Part shown: positions 24,195 to 34,074 of the stretch, in pieces
Position numbering within the stretch: the stretch's first letter is position 1
Layout: the number at the start of each line of letters is the position of its first letter
Assembly (NCBI RefSeq): GCF_900236475.1
Contig: NZ_LT963352.1
Span: 5,192,001-5,256,000 of the forward strand
Reading direction: 5' to 3'
From: Streptomyces chartreusis NRRL 3882
Lineage (GTDB): Bacteria > Actinomycetota > Actinomycetes > Streptomycetales > Streptomycetaceae
DNA length: 64,000 nt
The notes under the pieces: generated by a model
What the model saw: only the letters and a program-made list of their open reading frames with translations
Databases searched by the model: none
Told to the model about the DNA's origin: nothing
Program-made: the position numbers and the translations under genes

Positions 24195-24980
24195 ATGTCC
24201 GCCGCCACCCAGGAGCGCATGCCCGCTCTGTACCTGAGTCACGGTGCCCCGCCACTGGCGGACGACCCGGTCTGGCCCGGTGAACTGGCCGCCTGGTCGG
24301 CCGGCCTGCCGCGCCCCCGGGCGATCCTGATGGTCTCCGCCCACTGGGAGGAGGCCCCGCTCGCCATCGGCGCCACCGAGACCGTCCCGCTCGTCTACGA
24401 CTTCTGGGGCTTCCCCGAGCACTACTACCGGGTGACCTACGAGGCCCCCGGCGCACCGGAGCTCGCCGAGTCGGTACGGAAGCTGCTGCGCGCCCCCGGT
24501 GTTCCCGTCCAGGACGTCCCCGACCGCGGCCTCGACCACGGCGCGTACGTCCCGCTGGTCGAGATGTACCCGGAGGCCGACATCCCGGTCCTCCAGGTCT
24601 CCATGCCGACGCTCGACCCGGTCCGGCTCATGGAGATCGGCCGCAGGCTCGCCCCGCTGCGGGACGAGGGCGTGCTCATCGTCGGCTCCGGCTTCTTCAC
24701 CCACAACCTGGCCGCGCTCCGGCAGGGCGGCATCCCCGCCTGGTCGGCGGAGTTCGACGACTGGGGCCGGCGGGCGCTGGAGGCGCGGGACGTGGACGCC
24801 CTGCTCGACTTCACCCGCAAGTCCCCCGCGGGGCAGCTCGCCCACCCGCGCACCGAGCACTTCGCCCCGCTGTTCGTGACCCTGGGCGCGGCCGACGCGG
24901 CCGGCGAGCTGGACGCGCAGAAGTCGGTGATCGACGGCTTCTGGATGGGGCTGGCGAAACGGTCGGTGCAGTTCGGCTGA
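24195..24980 (+). CDS. Class III extradiol dioxygenase (DODA/LigB family)
   Basis: A 261-residue protein with GGAAGGAG upstream. Zinc/iron ligands of the YgiD/DODA family are visible: LYLSHGAPPL (His near residue 16), SAHWEE (His near 51), LDHGAYVPL (His near 117) and GSGFFTHNL (His near 176). These enzymes open aromatic rings of catechol-like substrates such as DOPA; bacterial versions are often annotated as 4,5-DOPA dioxygenase, with real substrates mostly unknown. Divergent MarR gene is its likely regulator. Its stop lies in the first unit of a 26-bp triple repeat. Confidence 0.9.
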   Translation: MSAATQERMPALYLSHGAPPLADDPVWPGELAAWSAGLPRPRAILMVSAHWEEAPLAIGATETVPLVYDFWGFPEHYYRVTYEAPGAPELAESVRKLLRAPGVPVQDVPDRGLDHGAYVPLVEMYPEADIPVLQVSMPTLDPVRLMEIGRRLAPLRDEGVLIVGSGFFTHNLAALRQGGIPAWSAEFDDWGRRALEARDVDALLDFTRKSPAGQLAHPRTEHFAPLFVTLGAADAAGELDAQKSVIDGFWMGLAKRSVQFG

Positions 24981-25047
24981 CCGCCTTTACAGCGGTGTTC
25001 GGCTGACCGTCCCTCCAACGGTGTTCGGCTGACCGTCCCTACAGCGG
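24971..25047. repeat. Three 26-bp tandem repeats between convergent genes
   Basis: Units begin at 24971, 24997 and 25023 with GTTCGGCTGACCG and end in CAGCGG or CAACGG; units 2 and 3 are nearly identical. The first contains the dioxygenase stop codon and the third the stop of the opposite-strand acetyltransferase. Looks like stop-region duplication by slippage; each unit adds a TGA in the dioxygenase frame context. Confidence 0.85.
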
Positions 25048-25557
25048 CTTCTCGTACCAGGCCACGTCCCAGTAGCGGCCGAACTTGCGGCCGACCTCCC
25101 GGTACGTGCCGACGTACCGGAAGCCGAAGCGCTCGTGCAGCCGGGCCGACGCCTCGTTCGGCTGCGCGATGCCCGCGTAGGCACGGTGCAGGTCCTCCCC
25201 GGACAGGGCCTCGAAGAGGGCCTTGTAGAGGAGGGTGCCGATGCCGCGGCGGCCGGCGTCGGGGGCGACGTACACCGTCGTCTCCACGGAGGTCGCGTAG
25301 GCGGGCTTCGCCCGGAAGGGGCTGGACGTGGCGTAGCCCAGAATCCGCTGTGAGTCCGGGTTCAGGGCAACCCTCAGACGGTACGGGCCGTCTTCAGGGT
25401 GGGAGAGCAGCCAAGGGCGGCGCTCTTCAGGAGTGAAGATCGCGGTATCGAATGTGATCGCCGTCTCACGTACGTAGTGGTTGTAGAGGGCCGTGAGGGC
25501 TTCGAGGTCACCCTCGACTCCCGGCCTGACCTGCACCTCTGTAGGTTCCGACGGCAC
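25039..25557 (-). CDS. GNAT acetyltransferase (phosphinothricin acetyltransferase-like)
   Basis: GTG 25557 with GAGGAGG 6 bases upstream gives 172 residues. The sequence begins VQVRPGVEGDLEALTALYNH then YVRETAITFDT, the pattern of PAT/MddA-type acetyltransferases that act on phosphinothricin or methionine sulfone. The acetyl-CoA loop is VAPDAGRRGIGTLLYKALFE, and GFRYVGTYREVGRKFGRYWD is the family's C-terminal block. Cytoplasmic. Substrate inferred only from family. Divergent from hrdD. Confidence 0.88.
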   Translation of the reverse strand: MPSEPTEVQVRPGVEGDLEALTALYNHYVRETAITFDTAIFTPEERRPWLLSHPEDGPYRLRVALNPDSQRILGYATSSPFRAKPAYATSVETTVYVAPDAGRRGIGTLLYKALFEALSGEDLHRAYAGIAQPNEASARLHERFGFRYVGTYREVGRKFGRYWDVAWYEKPL

Positions 25558-25616
25558 CGCGCCTCCTCGTGGGTCCGACAGGGTACTGCATGATCCGAAA
25601 AATTGGGGGACAGGTT

Positions 25617-25643
25617 GGGAATTCTGTCCTGATTCCAGTCGTT
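25617..25643 (+). promoter_or_regulatory. SigR-type promoter of hrdD
   Basis: GGGAAT (25617-25622), an 18-base spacer and GTT (25641-25643) match the SigR consensus GGAAT-N18-GTT. hrdD is a known SigR target in S. coelicolor, so this fits established knowledge. Transcription would start near 25650, giving a leader of about 100 bases. Confidence 0.75.
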
Positions 25644-25748
25644 GTTTCCATCGGATGCAGGGCACCCGAGGAGAGTCCGGAGAGTCCCGGAGACGGAGTC
25701 CAGCGTCCGAAGGACCACCCGCTGACCTCACATCGCAAGGGAGCACGC

Positions 25749-26747
<999 letters not shown>

Positions 26748-27188
26748 CGCCGGAGCCGGTGTTCGCCGGTGCCGGTGTCCGTCGGTGGGCGTCCGGGCGT
26801 GCGACCCGTCCCGCGGCCTGTGGGTGTCGCCCATGGGCTGTGGGTGACGCACGGTGTGCGCCCGGGGGCCGCCGCGTACGCCGGGTGGCGAAAGACCGCG
26901 CAAACATGGCGATGTAACGCCGCTTCAATCCGCGGGGACCGGGAACAAGACTTCCGGGCCCACCAGTTCGGGCCGGGGCCACGCCCCTGCCCCCCAGAGC
27001 CAAGTCCCGTCGCACTCCCCCCGGCGCCGGGACTCTCCCAAGGCCGGGCTTCGGCGTCCCTCCCCCCGGGCGCCGGGGCCCGGCTCTCTGCGTGAGCGGG
27101 GAAGTGGAAGGGCGGGGCACCCCGTACCTGAACCACGGGGTGGCCCGCCGGATGGCAGATTGTGTCACATGGGCATAGCCTGCCGGGC
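26748..27188. other. Long non-coding gap after hrdD
   Basis: 441 bp with no convincing gene on either strand. It contains GC-rich potential hairpins, for example CACCCCGT/ACGGGGTG at about 27119-27144, and several GGGCC/GGCCC runs. AT-richer bases (TTGTGTCACATGGGCATAGC) just before the next start may be the tetR promoter. The size and structure could hide a small RNA; nothing firmer can be said. Confidence 0.5.
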
Positions 27189-27899
27189 GTGAGCAGCACC
27201 ACCCCGCCCCCTCCTCAGGCCTCGCTGACCGAGCGGCGGAAGGCCGAGACGCGCATGGAGATCGCCCGGGCCGCGGCCGGCCTCTTCGTACGGCACGGCC
27301 TGCGCGCCACCCGCGCGGAGGACATCGCCCAGGCCGCCGGCATCGCCCCGCGCACCTTCTACCGGTACTTCGCCACCAAGGAGGAGGCCGTCGCCCCGCT
27401 CTACGCGGCCGGCGCCCAGCGCTGGGTGGAGGCGGTACGCGCGGCACCCGCCGACGCGAGCGTGCTCCGGGCCCTGGAGCACGGGGTGCGGCACACCCTC
27501 ACCCCGGGCGTAGGCGTCTCGGCGTCCTCCTGGGAGTGGGTCCGCACGCTCCTGCGCCTCGCCGAGGCGAACCCGTCCCTGCGCAGGGTGTGGGCGGAGG
27601 TGTGCCAGGCGTCCGAGCGGTCGCTGACGGAGGTACTGGCCGCGCGGCTGACGGCCGGTCCTGCGCGGGCTCCCTCGACAGCCGACCCCGATAACGTTGC
27701 CATGCCCTCGGACCTGCGCTTCGCCGCCGCCGTGGCGAGCGCGGCCGTACGTGCGGCGGTGGAGGGCTGGGCGGCGGCCGGGGACGTCCCGGCGGACGGG
27801 CCGGAGGGACCGGCGGAACTGGCGTTGCGGAACCTGGGGGTGCTGCGGGATTTCCCCTGGGAGAGCCGGCGACTCGACAATGGACGGTCACGCCGTTGA
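27189..27899 (+). CDS. TetR-family regulator
   Basis: A 236-residue protein from GTG 27189 (SSTTPPPPQASLTERRKAET); an in-frame ATG at 27162 is possible but lies in the promoter region. HTH at about residues 24-68 (ARAAAGLFVRHGLRATRAED, then AGIAPRTFYRYFATKEEAVA). The ligand domain is followed by a C-terminal helix ending RNLGVLRDFPWESR. It is the last gene before an unusual two-gene islet on the opposite strand. Family clear; target unknown. Confidence 0.88.
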   Translation: MSSTTPPPPQASLTERRKAETRMEIARAAAGLFVRHGLRATRAEDIAQAAGIAPRTFYRYFATKEEAVAPLYAAGAQRWVEAVRAAPADASVLRALEHGVRHTLTPGVGVSASSWEWVRTLLRLAEANPSLRRVWAEVCQASERSLTEVLAARLTAGPARAPSTADPDNVAMPSDLRFAAAVASAAVRAAVEGWAAAGDVPADGPEGPAELALRNLGVLRDFPWESRRLDNGRSRR

Positions 27900-27912
27900 G
27901 AGGACCCTACGG

Positions 27913-29835
27913 TCACTCGGCCGACAGGGCCTTGTCGACGAATCCCGGGCAGTCGCCCGCTGACGTGACGGCTTTCGCGGCGTCGCGAAGAGACACGTCG
28001 AACACGGGTATCCCCGCGATGGACACCGCTTCGTCGGGTCCCGCTCTGGTGAGAGCGGCCTCGTACCCCTCGGAACTGGCCTGAGCCGGAGAGGTCCCCT
28101 GCTTGAGTTCGTCACCCATCACCTTGGTGAAGACGGTCAGGGCTTCCCGAGAGACGCCGGACGGCTCGAAGTGCGCGGCACACTGCCGGATGGCCCGCAG
28201 TTCGCCTTCGAGGTCCTGCTCGGACAGCTTCGGAGGCTTGACGACGGCGAACTTGGCACTGCCCTGCTCCGCACCCTCCTCGTACTTCACCCGAGTGACG
28301 TTCTCCTTCTTTCCGAAAGGCACCTGCGACGCCTTCACCACCGCACGGATGGTGATCGTGACCGTCTCCTCCGGCACGATCTCGGTGTCACCCTCCGCGG
28401 GGCAGGTCACCCCGGTGCTCCCCGCGGTGATGTCGCAGTCGTTCTCCTCACCTGAATCCCTCATCAGCTGCGCATGCAACACGGGGTGGATGACGCCTCC
28501 CTCGGCATCGCCCGAGGCCGAATCGAACTCGTCCTCCACCGTCACACCGGTGACGTCGTCAGCCCCGTGATTGGTGACCTTGACGGTGAAGGACTCGAAC
28601 TCTCCCGGAGCGACCGTAGCGCTCAAGGGTTTGTTCCTGACCTCCAGCAGGGGCTTGTCCGAGTGCTTGTCGTTGCTCTCCTCGATCTTTGCGAGGAAGT
28701 CCTTTCCCGCATCCTTCGCCTTGTCCCGGTCTTCGCGGGATGCCGACCGGTCGTAGGACTTCAGGACAGCGGCGGTCAGCTGCTCCACGTTCTTCCTGAG
28801 CTCGGCCTGCTCCTTCGGCGGAAGGGCCCGGGCCCTGAGAATCTGCTGGCTCGTCCCCGACGCACTGATGGCCCTCACAGTCCACTCGCGATAACTCTGC
28901 GGCGTCCGCTGGCCTTGAGAGCGAGTCAGCGTTTTGACGTCCTGCTCGGTGTTGCTGCGGGCGAAGTTCCGAGAGGCCTCATCTGCTTCTTGATCCGTGA
29001 CCAGCCCGAAGCGCTCGCTCATCTCTTCCATGCACTCGGTGAAGACGGCCCGCTCCTCGCGAGACGTCTTGGGATCCTGGATCGTCCCCAGCGTCCTGAC
29101 TGTCCCGTCCACGAGGCTCGTGTAGGCGGCCCGGTCCTCGGGCGACGTGCCTGGATCCTGGATCACGCCCAGCGTTTCGGTCGCCCTTTCCACGATGTGC
29201 GTGTGGGCGACTCGCTGCTCGCGAGGCGTCTTGGGATCCTGGATCATCGCCAGCTCGTCGGTGAGCCGAGACACGATTCTCCTGTAGGCGGCCCGTTCGC
29301 CGGGCGGGATGTCCGGATCCCGGCTCATCTTCAGCAACCCGCTCAGCTCGTTCCCGACCTCCTCCTTCACTTCTTCCGGCACCTTCAGCGCTGCCGTGCG
29401 CTTCTCCATGAGCGTCGCTTGTTCCGAGGGGTCGGCCGGTGACGTGGGTTGCGACTGAGTGCCGGAGTCCGTCGGTTCGCCGGGGCCGGTCGGCTCGCTC
29501 GGCCCGGTCTGCGTGCCGGATCCCGTCGTCTCGGGCTCCGACGGAGTACTGGGCTCGGACGGCGTGCTGGGCTCCGGCGGAGTACTGGGCCCGGTCGGCG
29601 TGCTGGGCCCCGACGGAGTACTTGGCCCGGTCGGCGTGCCGGGTTCCGGAGTGTCGGAATCTGGCGTGTCGGGATCCGGCGGCGGTGGGGGAGTCTGGGC
29701 CGGGGTCACGGCCGCGGCCTGGCCGAAGGCCCCCGTCGTGGAGACGGCCGCGCCTCCTGTGAGGGAGAGCGCTGCAACCAAGCAGTACGTACAACCCCTG
29801 TAACGGCAGACTCGTCGCCGGGCGTTTCTGGCCAT
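27913..29835 (-). CDS. Repeat-containing secreted/surface protein, unknown function
   Basis: A 640-residue protein from ATG 29835. Residues 1-45 form a long signal peptide (NARRRVCRYRGCTYCLVAAL then SLTGGAAVSTTGA). A Pro/Thr/Ser-rich linker at about 50-125 is built from repeated PSTP and GPSTP units. Residues about 145-260 hold four diverged repeats of about 27 residues centred on (I)QDPxTxxExRAxxTxIV. A predicted immunoglobulin-like (CARDB/DUF11-type) domain follows near 400-520 (LSATVAPGEFESFTVKVTNH, then GVTVEDEF). The architecture suggests an exported stalked protein. Codon GC is visibly lower than in neighbours. No family recognised. Confidence 0.75.
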   Translation of the reverse strand: MARNARRRVCRYRGCTYCLVAALSLTGGAAVSTTGAFGQAAAVTPAQTPPPPPDPDTPDSDTPEPGTPTGPSTPSGPSTPTGPSTPPEPSTPSEPSTPSEPETTGSGTQTGPSEPTGPGEPTDSGTQSQPTSPADPSEQATLMEKRTAALKVPEEVKEEVGNELSGLLKMSRDPDIPPGERAAYRRIVSRLTDELAMIQDPKTPREQRVAHTHIVERATETLGVIQDPGTSPEDRAAYTSLVDGTVRTLGTIQDPKTSREERAVFTECMEEMSERFGLVTDQEADEASRNFARSNTEQDVKTLTRSQGQRTPQSYREWTVRAISASGTSQQILRARALPPKEQAELRKNVEQLTAAVLKSYDRSASREDRDKAKDAGKDFLAKIEESNDKHSDKPLLEVRNKPLSATVAPGEFESFTVKVTNHGADDVTGVTVEDEFDSASGDAEGGVIHPVLHAQLMRDSGEENDCDITAGSTGVTCPAEGDTEIVPEETVTITIRAVVKASQVPFGKKENVTRVKYEEGAEQGSAKFAVVKPPKLSEQDLEGELRAIRQCAAHFEPSGVSREALTVFTKVMGDELKQGTSPAQASSEGYEAALTRAGPDEAVSIAGIPVFDVSLRDAAKAVTSAGDCPGFVDKALSAE

Positions 29836-29890
29836 GGCGCATCCAAGTTGCACTGTGGAACATGCGGATTTGCCTGTACAAAACACAACA

Positions 29891-29910
29891 ACCACTTACA
29901 ACCACTTACA
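29891..29910. repeat. Tandem 10-bp repeat upstream of the islet protein gene
   Basis: ACCACTTACA occurs twice in direct succession, preceded and followed by ACAACA/ACTAC variants, in AT-rich DNA about 55 bp upstream of the start codon. Its place suggests an operator or promoter element for the repeat-protein gene. Confidence 0.6.
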
Positions 29911-29958
29911 ACTACTCTGGACCCAATGGGCTCCTCCTGCAACTGGGCGATCAGTCCG

Positions 29959-31407
29959 CTACACCGACGCCATCAATGCCGCGATGGATACCCTTGTGGA
30001 AATCGAGCGCGACTCCACGCCGTACCGATCCTCTTCCCGCGCGATTTCCTTTCTCAATTCTCTCAGGTCGGGAGATTTCTCGAAGTCGATTTTGTAGGAC
30101 GAGATGGCGTACGAGTAATCAAACTCCTCCGGCGTGCCCTGCCAGAGTACGGTCACGTACCGGGGTTTGCGGGTAATGTTGATGATGTTGTTGTTGTGGC
30201 GCACTTTCCCTTCATGGATGATCATACCGCTGCATTCTGCGCAGTAGAATCGCCCCTCCTTCTTTTGCCAGGAGGGGTGTGCCTGCTGTAGTTGCCGGAG
30301 ATTGATCTTTCCGCGGTCCATTCTCATCGCCACCACGGACAAGGTCGCTTCCAGGAGGTCGTATTCAACGCTCCTGGGGAGCTGTATCACTTTTTCCTTT
30401 ATGTGGCCCTCTCCCGGATGGAGCCAGTACCCCGGTCCGGCGAATTGTCCGGCGCTTATCGTTTTGCTGCCTGATTCGGAGACATGAAGCTCTGCGTCGG
30501 ACTCGGTTTCCAGGGCCTTCTTCCAGTCTCTCAGTCCCCCATCGTCCTTCGAGTATTCAGCCGAACGCCCGTAGACCAGATACTTATCGACAAGGATGTA
30601 AGCCGGAACCTTTCCGGTGTTTTCCACTTGGAGTGCAAGCGGCACATGGATGAATGGGCGGATGGGATCGGTGTGAGGGGTGCCGAACTTTGCCGTGAGA
30701 GTGACATAGAAAGGAGCTGACGTGGGCTGATAGACGGCGGAGTATGCGAAGTTCGTGGCGGCCAGAAGCCCGGACAGGGCAACCCCGGTCGCAAATCTCT
30801 TGGGGTGGGGTATGACTCTCCAGACCTGCTCATGGAACAGCCGCCAGAGGGCCCACAGCGACCATGCGAAGAGCAGCACGGATACCGGGAAGTAGAGCGT
30901 CGGTTCTCTTTCTTGCAGCCAGGTGAACAGGAAAACGCTCTCCGTGATCAAGGCGATCAGTGCCCCGACCAGTACCAGGGCTCCGGAATACTTGAACTGC
31001 CGCTTTCCCTCATGGTCGAGAGCCGCCAGCGCGGCGAGGCCCTGCACCGCGCCGGACAGGATGAAGAGGAATCCCGTGATGCGCTGGGCGAATGTCAGTG
31101 CCCCCATGGCGTCCGGTGTTCCCACGACGGTGAGCAGGGCCATGGACAGGATCAGTCCCGCCATCATGAGCGCTGTGGCCGTGCGTCTTCGCCACGTGCG
31201 ATCGGGCCATATCTCGCTGCCCGCCTCGCGCCAGACGATGACTCTCCGGTCTTCCAGATCGATGCCCTCCGGGCAACCGAGTTGTCGGAGAAGCTTGCGC
31301 AGCCCGCTCGGGGACCAGGCGCTGCCCACCACTGTGCCACCCATGCTGACGGCGCGAAGGCCTCTGCTGTCCGGCGGCTCAACGATCACCCTGGGTGTCT
31401 TCTCCAT
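29959..31407 (-). CDS. Five-helix membrane protein with large C-terminal domain, unknown
   Basis: A 482-residue protein from ATG 31407; no clear ribosome site, so start uncertain. Residues 1-75 are hydrophilic (RVIVEPPDSRGLRAVSMGGT). Five membrane helices follow at about 82-103, 113-135, 144-165, 175-194 and 208-226. The remaining 255 residues are soluble, beta-rich, with a CxxC pair (FYCAECSGMIIHEGKV) that might bind metal, and end in a charged helix. DNA here is markedly AT-richer than typical Streptomyces coding sequence. No family recognised. It lies upstream of the repeat-protein gene on the same strand, so they may work together. Confidence 0.75.
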   Translation of the reverse strand: MEKTPRVIVEPPDSRGLRAVSMGGTVVGSAWSPSGLRKLLRQLGCPEGIDLEDRRVIVWREAGSEIWPDRTWRRRTATALMMAGLILSMALLTVVGTPDAMGALTFAQRITGFLFILSGAVQGLAALAALDHEGKRQFKYSGALVLVGALIALITESVFLFTWLQEREPTLYFPVSVLLFAWSLWALWRLFHEQVWRVIPHPKRFATGVALSGLLAATNFAYSAVYQPTSAPFYVTLTAKFGTPHTDPIRPFIHVPLALQVENTGKVPAYILVDKYLVYGRSAEYSKDDGGLRDWKKALETESDAELHVSESGSKTISAGQFAGPGYWLHPGEGHIKEKVIQLPRSVEYDLLEATLSVVAMRMDRGKINLRQLQQAHPSWQKKEGRFYCAECSGMIIHEGKVRHNNNIINITRKPRYVTVLWQGTPEEFDYSYAISSYKIDFEKSPDLRELRKEIAREEDRYGVESRSISTRVSIAALMASV

Positions 31408-31520
31408 GAGGGACAGCCTTGATGCTGAACGGACAACACGCAGCCGGGCTTGCTCCATCCGGCCATCCGGCCATCCGCCTCTTCGACAGTGCGGCCGCAC
31501 CCGGCAACGGGCGCTTCAGG

Positions 31521-32495
31521 TCATGCTCCGCCCCCCTCGCCCGCCCTGCTGAGCCGCGCCCCCAACTCCCTCACGGCCGTCACGAGTTCCTCCGGTGTGT
31601 GCACCACGAAGTCGCACTCCAGCAGCGCCAGCCGGAACGCCACCCACTGCACCGCGTCCGCCGCGGATCCCCGCAGCCGGCAGCTGCCGTCGTCCAGCGG
31701 CTCGGGCGTGCCCAGCCATGCCGGCAGCCGGGCGGCGACGAACTCGGCCGGCGCGGCGAACGTGACCTCGAAGTCGTAGGACTCCTGCTGCCGCTGCATC
31801 GACTGCCGCAGGTACTCCGCCGCGTTCCCCGTAGGCAGCTCGCGCGGCACGAACCGCGCCCCCGTGGCGAACGGTTCGCTCACCCGGTCCACGCGGAACG
31901 TACGCCAGTCGTCCCGGTCGATGTCGTACGCCACCAGGTACCAGCGGCGGCCCGTGGACACCAACCGGTAGGGCTCCGTCAGGCGCCGCGACTCGGTGCC
32001 GTCCGCGGCCCGGTAGGCGAACCGCAGCCGCTCGTGCCCGGCCACCGTGGAGGCCATGACGGTCAGCGTCTCGGGCGCGATGCTCGGCCCGTCCCCGCTG
32101 GTCAGCGGTGTCGTCGCGGCCTGGAGCGTGGTCACGCGGTGCCGCAGCCGGCCCGGCAGCACCTGCTCCAGCTTGGCCAGCGCCCGCACCGACGCCTCGT
32201 CCAGGCCCTCCACCGCGTGCCCCGCCCCGGCGCGCAGGCCGACCGCGATGGCCACGGCCTCCTCGTCATCGAGCACGAGCGGCGGCATGGCCTTGCCGGC
32301 GACCAGCCGGTAGCCGCCGTCGGAGCCCTTGGTCGCCTGCACGGGATAACCCAGTTCGCGCAGCCGGTCGATGTCCCGCCGGACCGTGCGGCGGGAGACC
32401 CCGAGCCGGTCGGCGAGTTCGCCGCCGGGCCATTCGCGGGGGGTCTGGAGGAGGGAGAGGAGCGTCAGCAGCCGGGCCGGTGTGTCCGTCGTCAT
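31521..32495 (-). CDS. WYL-domain transcriptional regulator (YafY type)
   Basis: A 324-residue protein from ATG 32495. N-terminal HTH_11 (ARLLTLLSLLQTPREWPGGE, then RLGVSRRTVRRDIDRLRELG), then a WYL domain (about residues 140-215, including GRRWYLVAYDIDRDDWRTFR) and a WCX C-terminal extension (VTFAAPAEFVAARLPAWLG). WYL proteins bind nucleotides or nucleic acid and act as regulators. Divergent from the MFS pump gene with a short promoter region containing ACCTAG...CTAGGT, the likely operator. Confidence 0.9.
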   Translation of the reverse strand: MTTDTPARLLTLLSLLQTPREWPGGELADRLGVSRRTVRRDIDRLRELGYPVQATKGSDGGYRLVAGKAMPPLVLDDEEAVAIAVGLRAGAGHAVEGLDEASVRALAKLEQVLPGRLRHRVTTLQAATTPLTSGDGPSIAPETLTVMASTVAGHERLRFAYRAADGTESRRLTEPYRLVSTGRRWYLVAYDIDRDDWRTFRVDRVSEPFATGARFVPRELPTGNAAEYLRQSMQRQQESYDFEVTFAAPAEFVAARLPAWLGTPEPLDDGSCRLRGSAADAVQWVAFRLALLECDFVVHTPEELVTAVRELGARLSRAGEGGGA

Positions 32496-32531
32496 ACCGA
32501 CGAGGATGCCGCACCAGTAGGACACAATCTG

Positions 32532-32550
32532 ACCTAGTGGCCCTCTAGGT
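32532..32550. promoter_or_regulatory. Palindrome between WYL regulator and MFS pump
   Basis: ACCTAG (32532-32537) and CTAGGT (32545-32550), spacer 7, immediately before the MFS start at 32558. Probable operator for the divergent WYL regulator; the close spacing implies a very short or leaderless MFS message. Confidence 0.55.
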
Positions 32551-32557
32551 TCTACGC

Positions 32558-34063
32558 ATGACCTCCACCGACACCCCTGCCGGCACCGCGGGCGGCACCG
32601 ACCGCCGCCGCTGGTTCGCCCTCGCGATCGTGATGACCGCGGCTTTCATGGACCTCGTCGACGTGACGATCGTCAACATCGCCATCCCGTCGATCCAGCG
32701 GGAATCGGGCGCCTCCTTCAGCCAGATCCAGTGGATCACCGCCGGATACGCCCTGGCCTTCGCCGCCGGGCTGATCACCGGCGGACGGCTCGGTGACATC
32801 CACGGCCGCAAGCGGATCTTCCTCGTCGGCATCGGCGGCTTCACCCTCGCCTCCGCGCTGTGCGGCCTCGCGGTGAACCCGGAGATGCTGGTCGCGTCCC
32901 GTTTCCTGCAGGGCGGCATGGCGGCCCTGATGGTGCCGCAGGTGCTGTCGATCGTGCACGCGACCTTCCCGGCGCACGAGCGGGGCAAGGTGTTCGGGCT
33001 GTTCGGCGCGGTCGTCGGGCTCGGGGCCGTGTCCGGTCCGCTGCTCGGCGCGCTGCTGACCGAGTGGAACCTGTTCGGGTGGGAGTGGCGCTCGATCTTC
33101 CTGATCAACCTGCCCGTGGGCGTCGCCGGCCTGGTCCTCGGCAGCCGCTTCATCACCGAGTCCAGGGCACCGCGGGCCCTGAAGCTGGACCTGGTGGGTG
33201 TCGCCCTCGTGACGCTGGGCCTGCTGATGCTGCTCTACCCGCTGATCCGCGGCCGGGAGCTGGGCTGGCCGGTGTGGGGGTACGTCTCGATGGCCGGCGC
33301 GCTCGTCGTCCTGGCGGCGCTGGTGGCGTACGAGCGGCGCAAGAGCGCACGGGACGGCTCACCGCTGGTCGAGCTGTCGCTGTTCCGGGTCAAGAGCTTC
33401 GCGGCCGGGATCGCCGTACAGACCGTCTTCGGGGTCGCGCTCGGCGTGTTCTTCCTGGTGTGGACGCTGTACATGCAGGTCGGTCTGGGCTGGAGCGCGC
33501 TGAAGGCCGGGCTGACCGGGGTGCCGTTCTCGATCGCCGTGTCCGTGGCCGCCGGGATGTCGGTGCAGCAGCTGGTCCCGCGTTTCGGACGCAAGGTGCT
33601 CCAGGCGGGCGCGCTGGTGATGGCGGCCGGAGTGCTGCTCTACCTCTGGGAGTCCGGGCACTACGGCCTCGGCATCGCGCCCTGGCAGATGGCGTTGCCG
33701 CTGGTCGTGATGGGCGTGGGCATGGGCCTGATCGTCGCCCCGCTGACCGACGCGATCCTCTCCGAGGTGCCGCGCGAGCACTCCGGCTCGGCGTCCGGCC
33801 TGCTCAACACCGTGCAGCAGATGGGCAACGCGCTGGGCCTGGGCCTGGTGTCGGTCGTCTTCTTCGGCACGATCGGCGACCGTCTGCGCCCGGACCAGGT
33901 GGGCCCGGCCTTCGCGGACGCCTTCCGGAACTCGCTGGGCTGGGTGGCCGCGGTGATGGGCCTCATCTTCCTGCTGATGTTCGCCCTGCCGAAGCGCCCG
34001 GCGCAGCACGTCGAGGGCGAGCAGGCGGCGCCGGAGAGGAAGGAACCGGTGCTGGTCTCCTGA
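32558..34063 (+). CDS. DHA2-type MFS efflux pump
   Basis: A 501-residue, 14-helix transporter. It has the D1 motif (MDLVDVTIVNIAIPSIQRES), motif A (GRLGDIHGRKRIFLVG) and motif C-like helix 5 (GAVVGLGAVSGPLLGALL). Ends with a hydrophilic, charged tail. Divergent from the WYL regulator, which probably controls it, and followed by a strong terminator. Substrate unknown. Intact. Confidence 0.9.
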   Translation: MTSTDTPAGTAGGTDRRRWFALAIVMTAAFMDLVDVTIVNIAIPSIQRESGASFSQIQWITAGYALAFAAGLITGGRLGDIHGRKRIFLVGIGGFTLASALCGLAVNPEMLVASRFLQGGMAALMVPQVLSIVHATFPAHERGKVFGLFGAVVGLGAVSGPLLGALLTEWNLFGWEWRSIFLINLPVGVAGLVLGSRFITESRAPRALKLDLVGVALVTLGLLMLLYPLIRGRELGWPVWGYVSMAGALVVLAALVAYERRKSARDGSPLVELSLFRVKSFAAGIAVQTVFGVALGVFFLVWTLYMQVGLGWSALKAGLTGVPFSIAVSVAAGMSVQQLVPRFGRKVLQAGALVMAAGVLLYLWESGHYGLGIAPWQMALPLVVMGVGMGLIVAPLTDAILSEVPREHSGSASGLLNTVQQMGNALGLGLVSVVFFGTIGDRLRPDQVGPAFADAFRNSLGWVAAVMGLIFLLMFALPKRPAQHVEGEQAAPERKEPVLVS

Positions 34064-34074
34064 ACGCGCGTACG

